The notes below the pieces were generated by a model. The model worked only from the letters and a program-made list of their open reading frames with translations, was not told the origin of the DNA and ran no database searches. The translations under genes and the position numbers were made by a program. DNA of 64,000 nt from Litomosoides sigmodontis. Lineage: Eukaryota > Nematoda > Chromadorea > Rhabditida > Onchocercidae. Of this stretch, positions 37,808 through 49,308 are shown piece by piece. The stretch spans positions 2,824,865 through 2,888,864 of the forward strand of contig OY718806.1 in assembly GCA_963070105.1 (NCBI GenBank). The letters run 5' to 3'. The stretch's first letter is position 1. Each line of letters begins with the position of its first letter.

Positions 37808-40151
37808 TTACAGGCCATTCAGTAACGGGAAGCCAAAAACAGAAGGGAAACGAAGATTGTGGGGTGCCGGATTCTCTGGTGGTATGTGGGGTGCATCCTG
37901 AACTGTTGCCGAAGCATGGTGCATATTTTCGCAACTGCTATCGCTACCTTGGAATGACAAGCAGCTATATCCTGCAACGGACTTGAAGGGAACGCGAAAC
38001 AACGAAATATTACGGAGCGATTCAGAAAGATATGAGCATTTCGTTAATTGATCATCGGCTTTCCCACTTCATTGCTTCATTATTCGTTCTCATTTTTAGT
38101 CGTTATACATTACTTCACTGCCTTATACCTTATAAATGGCCTTATTATTTAGGTTGGTTAGATTACCTGTGCAATCGCTAAATTAATTCCAATAACACTG
38201 AGAACAAAGTTATGTGCTTCGAACATGGGATAAGTAAGGTTCATATCACCATTACTTTGATAGTTCCATTGGGATACACTCCAATAAGCTACAAAAATAT
38301 GATTGTGGCGGGCTACCCGGAAACGAAACCTTATAGAGATTAAAATTATTGTTTGGGAGGTATTTTCCATTTTGAACCCAACCCTCGTATACTTCTTACC
38401 ACATCGTCATTGCAATACTGGTCCACAGACTGAGTGCTAAATGAGCATGCAATACTGAATCGCTGTGTAGCTTATGAATATTCCCAAGAGGTCTGGCTTA
38501 AGAGCTGCAATTATTTGCTAAATTGCAAAAACTTAATGAAGACGTTTTCATTTTTTGAGGATGAAACCGTGGTTATTTCTTAAAATCGAAAATGCTGGTG
38601 TTGGCCATCACGCAAATTTCAAAGTAAAATCTACTTTACAAATTAATACGAAGAGCCACTAAATTAAGTAAAGACGACCAGCTGCAATTTAAGGATTATC
38701 GTAACTCATTTCTAGCAAGTCTCTTAAGCGAACAACACTGCAACGACAATAACAGTCCAGAGAGGAATTCAGAAGTTTCGCTGGTGATGAAATGAGGACA
38801 TCTTATTTCACTTCGTTTCTTCATCAGGGAGAAAATTTTGCATCATGGGATTCATTGTGTTGTAAAGGGTAATATTAGGCCTTCTATGGTAACTTATCAA
38901 AACTTTATTTTTGATAATTTATTAACTCATTCACTCCTACAATGATCACCACCGCTGTTCACTGTGAAGCATTTCATCGCGATGTAACTGTTTACTTAAT
39001 AAGTAGTAAGGTATTCCTGAGGTGTACGCCGGCCTCAGAAAAAAACGTCATGTGTCGGCTGTTCAGCAGTCTGTTCACACTTATTTATTAGTTGATCTGT
39101 TCGTAAATTGCTTCGTCTTTGTGAGAAAATTTATTAGCAACATAGCTTGCTAATGTGTTTCGTTAAATTCTCATCCCATCAATCGCTAATGCTAATCAGA
39201 TCGGGTTTTGATGTGTGGAAAATGAAAAGAAATGTCTCGATAGTCAATTCAGATATACACCTAGCGACAGAAGACATAATGTGTGGACAAGGTGATGGGC
39301 CAAAGTTAGTAGCAACGGGGGTAAGCCTAGATCGTCATCAACAGTAATATAAGTGCGTCTCTAGCGATGTTTTCGTATAAAATCACCCAAGCATTCTGCT
39401 TCACTCTTCTAACACGTCGTAGCTCCGTTACGGCCAACGAAGTGACTAGTGGAAAAACATTGTTGCATATGAACAGCCTCGGAACATTTCTAAAAAGTTG
39501 ATATTGTAGTCGTATTGCGAAGGGTTTACTGAAATATAAAGCCAACCTGAACAAACCTGTATGTGGAACCGTGATACATCTTTAGCATCAGATAGTGAGA
39601 CGATAAATTGCGTAACTTCATTGCGAAGCTGGGTTGTGTTGCCATCAATCCAACTTTGTCTCACCACAGATAGTGATGGAAGTTTGGGAGGCGCGAGTTT
39701 CCACTCAGTAACAGTACACTGATGCTGATAGGCGTCGCAGTGCATTCCTTTCGTGTTTCAGTTAGAGGAAGCTACTCTCGGCTAAAAGCGTGATTCCGGG
39801 TAGCTCACAGGTTCCCAAACAGCGATAGCAGGGAAGAGGAACGGGGGCACGCGAGGAGTGGTGTATCATTTCATTTTTCTATTTCGTTACTTTTTCCTCG
39901 TCTAATCACCCATTACTGATAAGGATAAGGCTAGTAAGACTACCATCCAAATTGTTATTCTAGTAACGGTAGGAAATGATAGTGACATGAGGATGAGTCA
40001 GCAAATGGTTCAACAGTGTAGGATAAGTCAACATCGTGGGTGGTCCCGTGCAGCAACCCGTTCCACTGCCAGTATGTCTTTTCCAATCGTGGTGAAATGA
40101 AGCGTTCATCATTTGGGATGGAGTAGAATAAACTGCGACTGAGCACATCAA
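37808..40151 (-). CDS. Unidentified minus-strand gene, exon fragments
   Basis: Three exon-like pieces have splice sites. 39745-39557 starts with ATG, carries SLSDAKDVSRFHIQ, and ends at CAG before a GTTTGT donor. 38288-38167 starts after TTTTTGTAG, carries SVSQWNYQSNGDMNLTYP and ends at a GTAATC donor. 37897-37808 is in phase with the second piece and ends in a stop after a Pro-rich tail (PHIPPENPAPHN). The first two pieces do not join in phase, so at least one exon between them is missing. A further open stretch at 40151-39964 may belong. I do not recognise the product. Open frames of this size with matched donors are unusual for the AT-rich flanks, hence the entry, but it could be a decayed gene or chance. 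Confidence 0.3.
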
Positions 40152-41712
40152 ACCTTCAACGTGTCCTTCTTTGGCGGGAACTGACGTATTTGAATGGGAT
40201 ATTAGAGACAGGGCAGCAGGATCCTGTTCATTTCTTAATATTTTGAAATGGAACTGACCAACTGGAAAAGTTAACTGATCTTATGATGGGTATATTCATC
40301 GCCATATGACAATATGACAGCCGGAAGGAAATTAAAGTACCTTGTAAAATGGTTGCACACATTATTAGTCCTTTGTATTATTCAACGTGATCGAATGCTG
40401 CAAAGACAGATTGTCATATAGCGATTTCTTTCTATTGCTTACTAATAACCTGTATGTAAGCAGGAAATTTAAGATGCAAAGAAATGTATGTAATGGTACT
40501 AACTTTGTGCGAATTCTACAAAAGCGTGATCACAGTATCGTTTAATACCGTACAGAACCGGTTGTCTTTTTTTTCGATGAAAACCTTGAGAACTGATGAT
40601 AGTCACACAATTTTATTCAGTTCCAAATGGAAACTTCTGATTAGTTTGGCGTGGCGGTAAAATTTATAGAGATAACTGATAACTGTTGTGCAACTGGCAC
40701 CATATGACACTACTAATCATACAAAGAAATTTGCATGGATGAGTTAAACCTAATGAAACCGTGAGGAATTAACAAAAATTGAATTCAAATTTTGTGAGTG
40801 CTTGACTGTGCTCATTGCGTTCTCGTTACGAACAAGGTAAATTTGTACAAAATTTCAGTTGACCATTTTTAAGAAATATGATGACGATATTGGTTAAATA
40901 CTTTCAGGCTAGTGTGAAATAAATAGTAGCAAAAAAAGCATTGATTCAGAGAATTTCGTAGTATTCAAAATTCGATTAATACACTTTGAGAGTAGGCATC
41001 CACATTCCTCCACAATTTATGAATATAAAAGAAAGCAGTTGTGAACATTCGTAAAAGTGTTAGACTAGTAAAATCTCAGAAACCGAAGAAAATTTTAAGA
41101 GAGAATGAATGTTTTCAAGCAGGTAGGATTTTAAAATACAGCTAATTCACTGGAGAACTTGATTCGGATTATGAATTGATAAGTTGCTTTTGTTAAACGA
41201 CCATAATAATTTCCAAAAAGATGTCCAAATTACTACTACCTCCATTTCTATTGGACAAGACTATGCCCGAAACATTTTCATCACTTTATTTCTCTTGGAT
41301 TACTTCACATTCTGACTGGCTTTCTTTGTCTCTCAAGCGCTAGCCAAATTAAAGCTACTATCCCTTAATGATTGTATTGTTAGAAACGAATTTCGCATTC
41401 ATGTTTTCTGAGCTTCCATGATGCAAGAGAAAAAAATGAAGGAGTCCGCTGGGGTTTATTCCCGATACCATGCTGCATTCGTTGGACCTGACAAGAAGCC
41501 GAAGAAGGGGAGTAAAGATATAAACGGAGTGAGCTGGAAATTTTGTGCTGTTGTAGTATTACCTATCTAACTGCGTTTTTGGAAGCAATACGGTAGTGCG
41601 AAATGTGTCATCGACGGGATTGATTTCAAAAAAGGTGTATGGGGAGATGAGAGCTAAATTTAATGTCATGAAATTGTGGAACTGTTAAATGATCACATAT
41701 TCTAATGCAGGA
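40152..41712. other. Intergenic, upstream of MIOS
   Basis: AT-rich sequence with no supported exon. It should contain the MIOS promoter. Just before MIOS, TAATGCAG (41703-41710) is a likely trans-splice acceptor two bases upstream of the chosen ATG. Confidence 0.55.
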
Positions 41713-44700
41713 ATGATATTTCGAGATATACGCTGGCTCAGCAGTCCTCGACAACAGTTTATCGCTCTTTCCACCGAACAGATAGCATTTTATGAAGATA
41801 TTGGTGAGGTTCGACCAAAATTGCTTGGATGTTTACCATTGAACCGGACCAATGAACTGGTAATATACTTCGCTTGATTTCACACTAGCTTGTTGTAGAG
41901 TACGGTATTCATAGATAGTGGTGATGATGAATTCAAGCAAGATCATAAAAATTTTAGTTCGTAGTGCACTTGCGTTTTAAGAGGTGCATACATGTAGAAC
42001 AGCTTGCCTTTCTAGTTGTCCCTCAAACTTTTGCTTTAAATCAGTTCGTTTTTAAAGTGCTCTACGGTTTGGCCGATGCGCCAGAATTAGAATGTATGGT
42101 ATGACTGGCATCAAAAGAAGAATGATGATATTTATGGGATGTGGTTTCAGAATTTTTATGTGAGCGTAATAATGTTTGTCAATCAACTTGAGTGCAGATT
42201 AAGTAGAGCTGAAAACAACATTCAGCAATGTTAGCAGTGAAAGATTATTTGCAGTTCCAGTTGTCTTTGGTGATTTTAAATTAATTCACTACGAAGAACA
42301 CTGTTCTGCAGGAAATAGAGCTTACAGCTTACTTAAGTAATTTTCAGGGAAATCTGCAGTGTTTCGACCTGAGCCCTTTGTCTGATGAGGCTTTAGCACT
42401 GGGTTATGAAAATAGCAAAGTGGTGATAACCAAAGTAGCTGCTGAGCCAGATGTTAGGTAAAATTTTAACATCATAACTTTTAACGTAAACTTTTAATGC
42501 TCAATCAGAAATTTTTTCAGTATTCATCACTCGATTTTTGCTCACAAATTAGGTCATTTAAGAAATCTGGACGATACTTTGGAACTGGTGTGTGATTTAC
42601 CGAAATCAGTTACTTCTTTAAGCTTCAGTTCTGTAACAGATGCTTATTTGGCTGCATGTTTAGAGGGGTAAGTTCTTCGTTATGTTCTATTTTTGATCGG
42701 TAGCAGAAGAAATAATTCTTTGAATCATCCAAAATATGTTTTTTTAGTGGGCGTTCTCAAGATTATACTGTATGCGTATATGACATCAGTGCTCCGAAAA
42801 TGCATGTTTTTTGTGCTAACTGCAATGAACGCGTGATGGATTTCACTTGGCTCAAGTACTGTTTATTTTGACTATAAGTACATGTCATTCGAAATCTTAG
42901 TTTAAGGAGCTTATTGAAGTATCTTCAAAACTGGAAATAGTTTATTCTCGTATATTTTTCTTATATAATGATTATGTTAGTTTCTCATATTCAAAGAAAT
43001 GCCTATGTATACTGAAACATAGAAATGACCCGAGTATGTTGTGTTTGGGATGTTCACGCTCAATGAAATTTTTCGATATACGAGAAGGTCCACGGCCAAT
43101 TTGTTCTGTGCCTGTTTCAAATCAGGTGCGAAGCATAAGTGCTGGTGACGTCCACTTTTGCATTGCCTGCATCATTGACGATTTTGCTTGTATATACGAT
43201 CGAAGATATTTGAAATCTCCATTACACAGGATGCGAGTTTCCTATCTGGTAAGTCATTTCTACTATTTTGAATGAATTTTATGAGGCATTCGACTTTCTC
43301 ATATCCTCGTCTCTCATTATTGAAGCCTTGTGGTGCTTAACTTTTTTTTCATAACTAAACTTCAGACCACAAGCAATAATGAAGTAAAGAATGGTTTTTT
43401 TTTTCATCGCGTAGTATTCTATGATTAATAAACAAACAACGTGAAACATTTCAGAAGAAGAATGACTCAGGTGCAGTGAAAATATTATGGAATCCTCATT
43501 CCCCAACTTGCTTATCGTGCTTCCGGCGTAATTCTAGAGTTGTTACAGAACTTATATCACCATTTGGAAGCATTTTAGAAGGACATAATGCAGCAGAAAT
43601 TCTAAGCGTATGTTTTGATTGTTGTTCTCATTCATTACTGTTATTTGTTTCTGCATTATTATTTTAGAGAGAATAATTGGTGATTTACGTTTGGAAAAAC
43701 ACACATCTGGTTTTGTAAGTGATGATTTTTTTCAGTTTCCAACATCAGATGCAATTGATTTGGTCCAATGCGGATTTCGTAGCAGTCGACATTTGGAGGA
43801 TGTTGGCTCCATGAAGTTATCACATCCTTATTTAGAACTGAATTATAAAGTACGTGAAGACTATGTCTTATTATTTATATCTATTATTTTTGTGGTCATG
43901 TTGTAAGAGTGGAAAGTCACCATACGTTAAATCATAGCTTGTCTGTAATTCTTTGATCACATGCTGCAGTTTGCGAATTTCCTTTTCAGTTTTTCGGTAT
44001 TTCAAGAGTTTCTGGGTTTACTTGGCATCCTGAAAAGTGTGATCGATTGTTGGTAGTGGCACCAGACGGAGGACGCGGCGCATTTGAAGTCAGACTTGCT
44101 ACGGTTCGTTGTTCAATTTTCAGCACTCATTGAAATAACATATTTGGTCCGTCTATGAAAGCATATTTTCCTTTATTTTTTTATAGGTTAACAAGTTTGT
44201 GACAGGCGACTGCTCATCGCAAGGTTTTGTCGCCCATGCTTCCGGTAATCAGCTGTATGTACGTAGTGCAAATCCAGTTGTGACTGAATCAGCAGATATA
44301 TCGTTTGTGATGAAGAGTCGTGCTGCGAGAAATTTTGGTTCTCCTCCAAGCGCTACTTTGGAAGGTAACCAGAAATAAGGCTTCACTTTCTCTGTTGTAC
44401 TGTAATTCTCAGAATGTTGTAGGCTTGCTTCAGTTGTCTAGTAAATCCAGTTGTCCATTAAGTAATGGCCTGAAATTGATTTCAGCATACACACGATCTT
44501 GCAAAGAGATTATTGATTGCTGTCCGTATTCAACGTATGAAGTGAAATGGTTATGGAAATGGATACGCCACATGATTAGTATTTTGGACTGGAAACCATG
44601 CATTTATAAGACATTGTAAGTTTGGTTTTGTGAGATTTCAAGGTTTTGCTTTTTGTTATTATTATTTCGAATTTTGCAGGTTTCCAGGTGTCATGGATAT

Positions 44701-47700
44701 TATGAAACATAGTTTAGATCCAGACAAAGATGAACTTACTACGGAAGAAATATTTGTTGTTGATCCATTACTTGGGCGCGTCAGAGTGAGTTCTTATTCA
44801 GTACGAAATTGGTTTTGTTTTCATTTTAGTCTCTTTTAACTCTGTGATTCTTTTGTTTATTCATGAGTACAGTGTGTGGCTTCTTAACTTATCAAAATTG
44901 GAAGACTTCTCATTATTTCAAGCATTTGAATTTTGCCTTTGTGGGAGTGCTGAAGATTTTGTATGCAAATCATTAAAATTTTGCAATTTTTTCTAAAAAA
45001 AAACTTTAAAACTCTAATATACTTCAGTCTTAATGAACTGTGTGATTTTTCTTCGAAGTGCATTTCTTAGATACCTTTTTATTGTAGTAGTTTGATAATT
45101 TTTAGTTTGTTATGTATAAACTAAGAAAAAGAAGCAGTAAAGATTCGTTTTCATTCGTCTTGGTAAACGTAAACATCGCTAATTTTGCAGTTGTATAGAG
45201 GCAAAGAACGAGATCGAGTACTTAGGATGTGTGGCTGGCCTGCCTTTGGAGACATCGTACAACTTGATGCGTTTATTGACGAAAATATTGTGGAAAGGTG
45301 AATTTATTGCTAATTTGATTCATTGAAACTCCCGTCTTGTCGTATCTTGGCTGTTCACTGGAAAAAAGTAAAAACAAGAGCCACTTTTGTCACTTACTTA
45401 AAGTTTACATTGGTTGGATGTGAAGTATCTATAAGCATAAATTGAACGCTTTTTCTTAACATTGCTAAAAGCTTTAATATCGTTTAGGAGGACACAAAGT
45501 CGAGCAGTAGCCGCAGCGCTGATTACAGTTAATTCATCGAGGATGGAAAAAGTGAGCTCATTTGCAAATGATGTAAGGAAGTATATGATGTAATAATTAT
45601 TTCACATTCGTTTTCTTCCAGGCTTTGTGTTCAATGTTGGAGAAAGCGAGAGAGTTGAATGATGAAGGTTTGCTAGAGGTGGAAGCTTTTCAGGAATCTT
45701 TGCAGCATTACCAAGAGTTGCGAGAGCAATGGTGATGTTTTACATGTAACTTGTAAAATTTGTTCGCGGTCTATTTATATCACTGCTTTAAAACCAATTT
45801 AGGAAATCGTTTACTGGAAATGTCAGAAGCAATATCAAAGATCCGTATTTCAATATGATCATAAAATTTCTAGATGGCCGTTGTGATAGTTTTTCAGACC
45901 TGCAGTGTATAATCCATCAGCAGTTAAGTTATACATCTGATTACTTCATGAACCATAGATTATGGAGAGGACATGAAACTGGATAAATTAAAGACGTCGG
46001 TTGTTTTGGAAAACTTTTCTTGAATGTGTAGGAAGTTAAATTTTAGGATATTCCATTGGAGGATAGAATTGCTTTTGCTGCAATTCACTTTAGTGATCAA
46101 TATTTTATGGAGTCGTTGAAAGAGTTATTCACGGATACATATTTATGTCGAACACTTTTCGGTTTGCTCATCGTTGGTATCTCATATGAAAAGGCTACCC
46201 ATGACCTATTGTCTCAGTGAGTGTCAATATCATATTTGCTGAGAATGATTATGCGAATGCAGTGAATTCTGAACTTTCGACCGGAACGAGTATGTTTTGT
46301 ACATAGGAAGTGTTGAAGATCTGTTGTTGATATTTAGATACGTAGATTACACTGGAGACATACAAACAGCAACAGTTCTGTTGGTAATTGGATGTTGTTT
46401 TGCAAAGAAGCCATCGTGGCTTGTAACTTATTCTGCCGAAGAGGTTGCTAGCATTGATTTGGAGTTACAAGCTATTGAAGATAATGAAGCATGCGATGAA
46501 ATGTAAGCACCTTGAAGCTGTTTTAACCAAGCTGACCTTTATAAAAGTGTGTGTTGTAAGTATATTTATTCCGTTTTGTAAATTTATCTGTTCTAGTTAT
46601 ATTCCTTCCAAATGATAGCAAGTGGACGTTTTCAGAGAAGAACATATCAGACGAAGTTATACTATTGTGTGTGATTATCTAGATATGTTAAACACATGGG
46701 GTATGTGGGTCCAAAGAGCTCGTCTTGACTGTATACTGGGGTGGAGGCGAAATGCCATTTCAGTGAAATCAGGGATGAGTCATAATACTGCTCAGGTTTC
46801 TGTCTTTTGCTTGGAAATAAATGTTTTTATATGCTTTTTTTTTAAATATAATTACTTGTCTGCTTATAAGCTTGTTTTCAGGCTGAAATTTGTTGTCAGT
46901 TTTGTCCCCAAAATATCACATTGGATAAGTCGGATATTTCGGCAGCATCTACAGTAATCGTACCTACAACCCGATCGAATATTTCTACAACGTTAGTCGC
47001 AGTTTTATTCAATAAAATATACCAACCTTGTATGTATAGGTTTACTTCGTATAAAAACTGTGAGACTTACAGCTGGTTGACAGTTGTCTACCGTGTATGA
47101 TCACTTCCTGGGGAATGTTTTTCCAGTCAGTTTACTGATTATATGGGAGCAAATAATCCAGCTGATTATGTCGAGGTAGCATTTTTTCTTAATCTATTGA
47201 ATTTATAAAAAGCCAATAGTTCTTAAGCATCGAATACAAAGTGACTAGATGTTTGCTTCCAGGTCGTCATCAACTCCATCGATCCCAGCTCGAGAGATGG
47301 CGTGTCGCCATTGCTTGAAACCACTTCCAAAATGCATACTGTGTCGTAGGCACATGGGTTCATATGTCCAGACAGAATGCCACGAACTTGGACACTTGTC
47401 TTCTTGGTTCGCCTGGTGTCAGGTGCTCTTTACACATTTTTTTTGAAACTTTGGAAATCGATATAATTTGATATATTTGTTTGTTGAGATTCGATAGGAG
47501 TCAAGTCTTGGCCTGTTTGACCTGTGGTTAGTTTTAATGAAGCACAAACATTTAGCACTATACGAGGAAGTGGTGGGCCATTCCAAATTATTTGTTAAAT
47601 AGAAGTACCTATGTTGATTTCGTGATTGCTGTTCCACACTTAGAAACTTGAAAGCAAATTTGATGCATTAGTGGGTGGAATTTAGTGATAACTTTTATTA

Positions 47701-48079
47701 GTTAAGGAACAAAAAAATGGAGTGCTTTAGGTTTGGGAAATTCATCTACTGAAATTTCAAATGATTACATTAAAATATTGGTGTTTAGAACTGCTTGTTG
47801 TGTTATTACGGTTTTTTCATCGGCATTCATTAATTAAAGATTTCAGAGGATGTTAAATGCATAGAATTAGGATAATAAAATTAGCACAGGCTTATCTGTT
47901 TTTCTATTTAGAAGTGCCGTCATGGAGGCCACATGGCACATTTGTGGCACTGGTTCAATGGTCATGCAGAATGTGCAGCAAGTGGTTGTTTGTGCAACTG
48001 TAAAATGGAAGAAACCGATATTGTCGGATTAAATAATGACCCACCACAACCCTGTTTATTTTGTGAGGATGCATGCTAA
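41713..48079 (+). CDS. MIOS: MIOS (missing oocyte homologue), GATOR2 subunit
   Basis: About 21 exons: 41713-41859, 42348-42457, 42521-42667, 42748-42855, 43023-43248, 43455-43607, 43736-43849, 43990-44103, 44187-44364, 44423-44615, 44680-44785, 45191-45297, 45488-45572, 45622-45731, 45803 to about 45915, 46047-46216, 46338-46502, 46636-46795, 46882-47039, 47264-47423 and 47912-48079. They encode roughly 1,000 residues. MIOS joins WDR24, WDR59, SEH1L and SEC13 in GATOR2 at the lysosome, where the complex opposes GATOR1 and promotes TORC1 signalling when amino acids are plentiful. The N-terminal half is a WD40 propeller (SGFTWHPEKCDRLLVVAPDG; KNDPSMLCLGCSRSMKFFDI). A helical middle carries YVDYTGDIQTA and LDMLNTWGMWVQRARLD. 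The C-terminus has paired zinc sites (CCQFC; CRHCLKPLPKCILC; CRHGGHMAHLWHWF). Only the 3' end of the 45803 exon fails to join in phase. Confidence 0.93.
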
Positions 48080-49308
48080 ATGTACAGAAACGTTTAGAAC
48101 TTGCTATGACTCACGAAGACGTTGATGTTTTTTTTCTTCACCTTCTTCACTAATTTCATTTGAGAAGGGTAGCATGAAGTTGTTGGAAACGATATCTGCG
48201 TGGGGAAGTGTATAACCCCGTCACTGTTCTTATTTGTAAATAAACTTATATACATATGCTACTTGTACTCAGTTGCGATGTGGTTTGAAATCATAATTGA
48301 ATTCAATATAAATTCGAATAATTCAAAACACGGTCCTTGAATGCAGGTCATATTTCCACACCCCGAAGCTTGCTTTAATGATACTGCTAGCGGCAATCTA
48401 TCAATGTGTTAGGGAACCTTTTTCCTGAAAAATCTGCGATATATTGCTGAATACTGGACTTGTTAATAAGTTATGACTGAATGATGACTTGAAAACTGTG
48501 GGTTGGTCTGACAGTTATTGCATTAGTATACTAACAGCTGCACAACAAAATAAGGTTGCTTCAAAAATACGTGGAAATGTTCATGAGCAATTAAATATCC
48601 GCTCACGGCAGTAAAAATTGTAGAAAACACGAGAAAAAATCCGCGTCGGTCGGTGAAAGGCGTTTTTCAGATAATTGCTATAAATTAAAATCTTAGAAAC
48701 GCAAAAAAAGACCGTTTTAAACACTGGTATTTTTTAAGAGACTGATGTAGAAATTGGTTATAACGTGTAATCTACTTTCATAAATTTTGTTTGGAATTAG
48801 AGCTGAGTGAAATTTGTAGTAGACAACGAGATATAGAAATACAAATTCGTAGTGTATTTTAACAAAAAAAAGTTCCATTTGCCATTATTCATAACTACGC
48901 TGAAATGGTTTTCTGTTTTTTTTTTCTAGAAAGTCGCATGCTTGTTCGACTCAGCACTGTTTCGAGGACAGAAGGCACTCTTTGGAAGGGATTTTGTGAC
49001 TCCTCCGAAGACAGGTGTTTGTATCTGAAATCGAATCTCAACAATTATTGAATTCATAATGATGGGATTGGTTTCGCCATATGCGACATTTTTGGTGATA
49101 TGGTTGAGTTATTACAACGTATGAAAGCGTAAGAAGTCATAAAATTAATACCGTTCTTTTGTAAGACCATTTGAAACGGTTGGTATGAACGCAAGTGGAT
49201 TTAGTACAGGAACTGAGTTGATGAACCTCACACCTCCTGAAGTATAATTTGAATATCTGGAAGAAATGAAGTTAAAATGTTAAATGTTTAGTAGGGAAAC
49301 TCATTGCT
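48080..49308. other. Convergent intergenic region, MIOS and K2P channel 3' ends
   Basis: No gene or clear repeat. Should contain the 3' UTRs of both genes. Confidence 0.6.

Noticed and set aside
37808..40151. Identity of the minus-strand fragments as TMEM231 (ciliary transition-zone protein)
   Set aside because: A loose similarity in the order of strands near VSLSDAKDV and IRLQYQLF caught my eye, but the frames do not join and the expected C-terminal membrane segment is missing, so I give no name.
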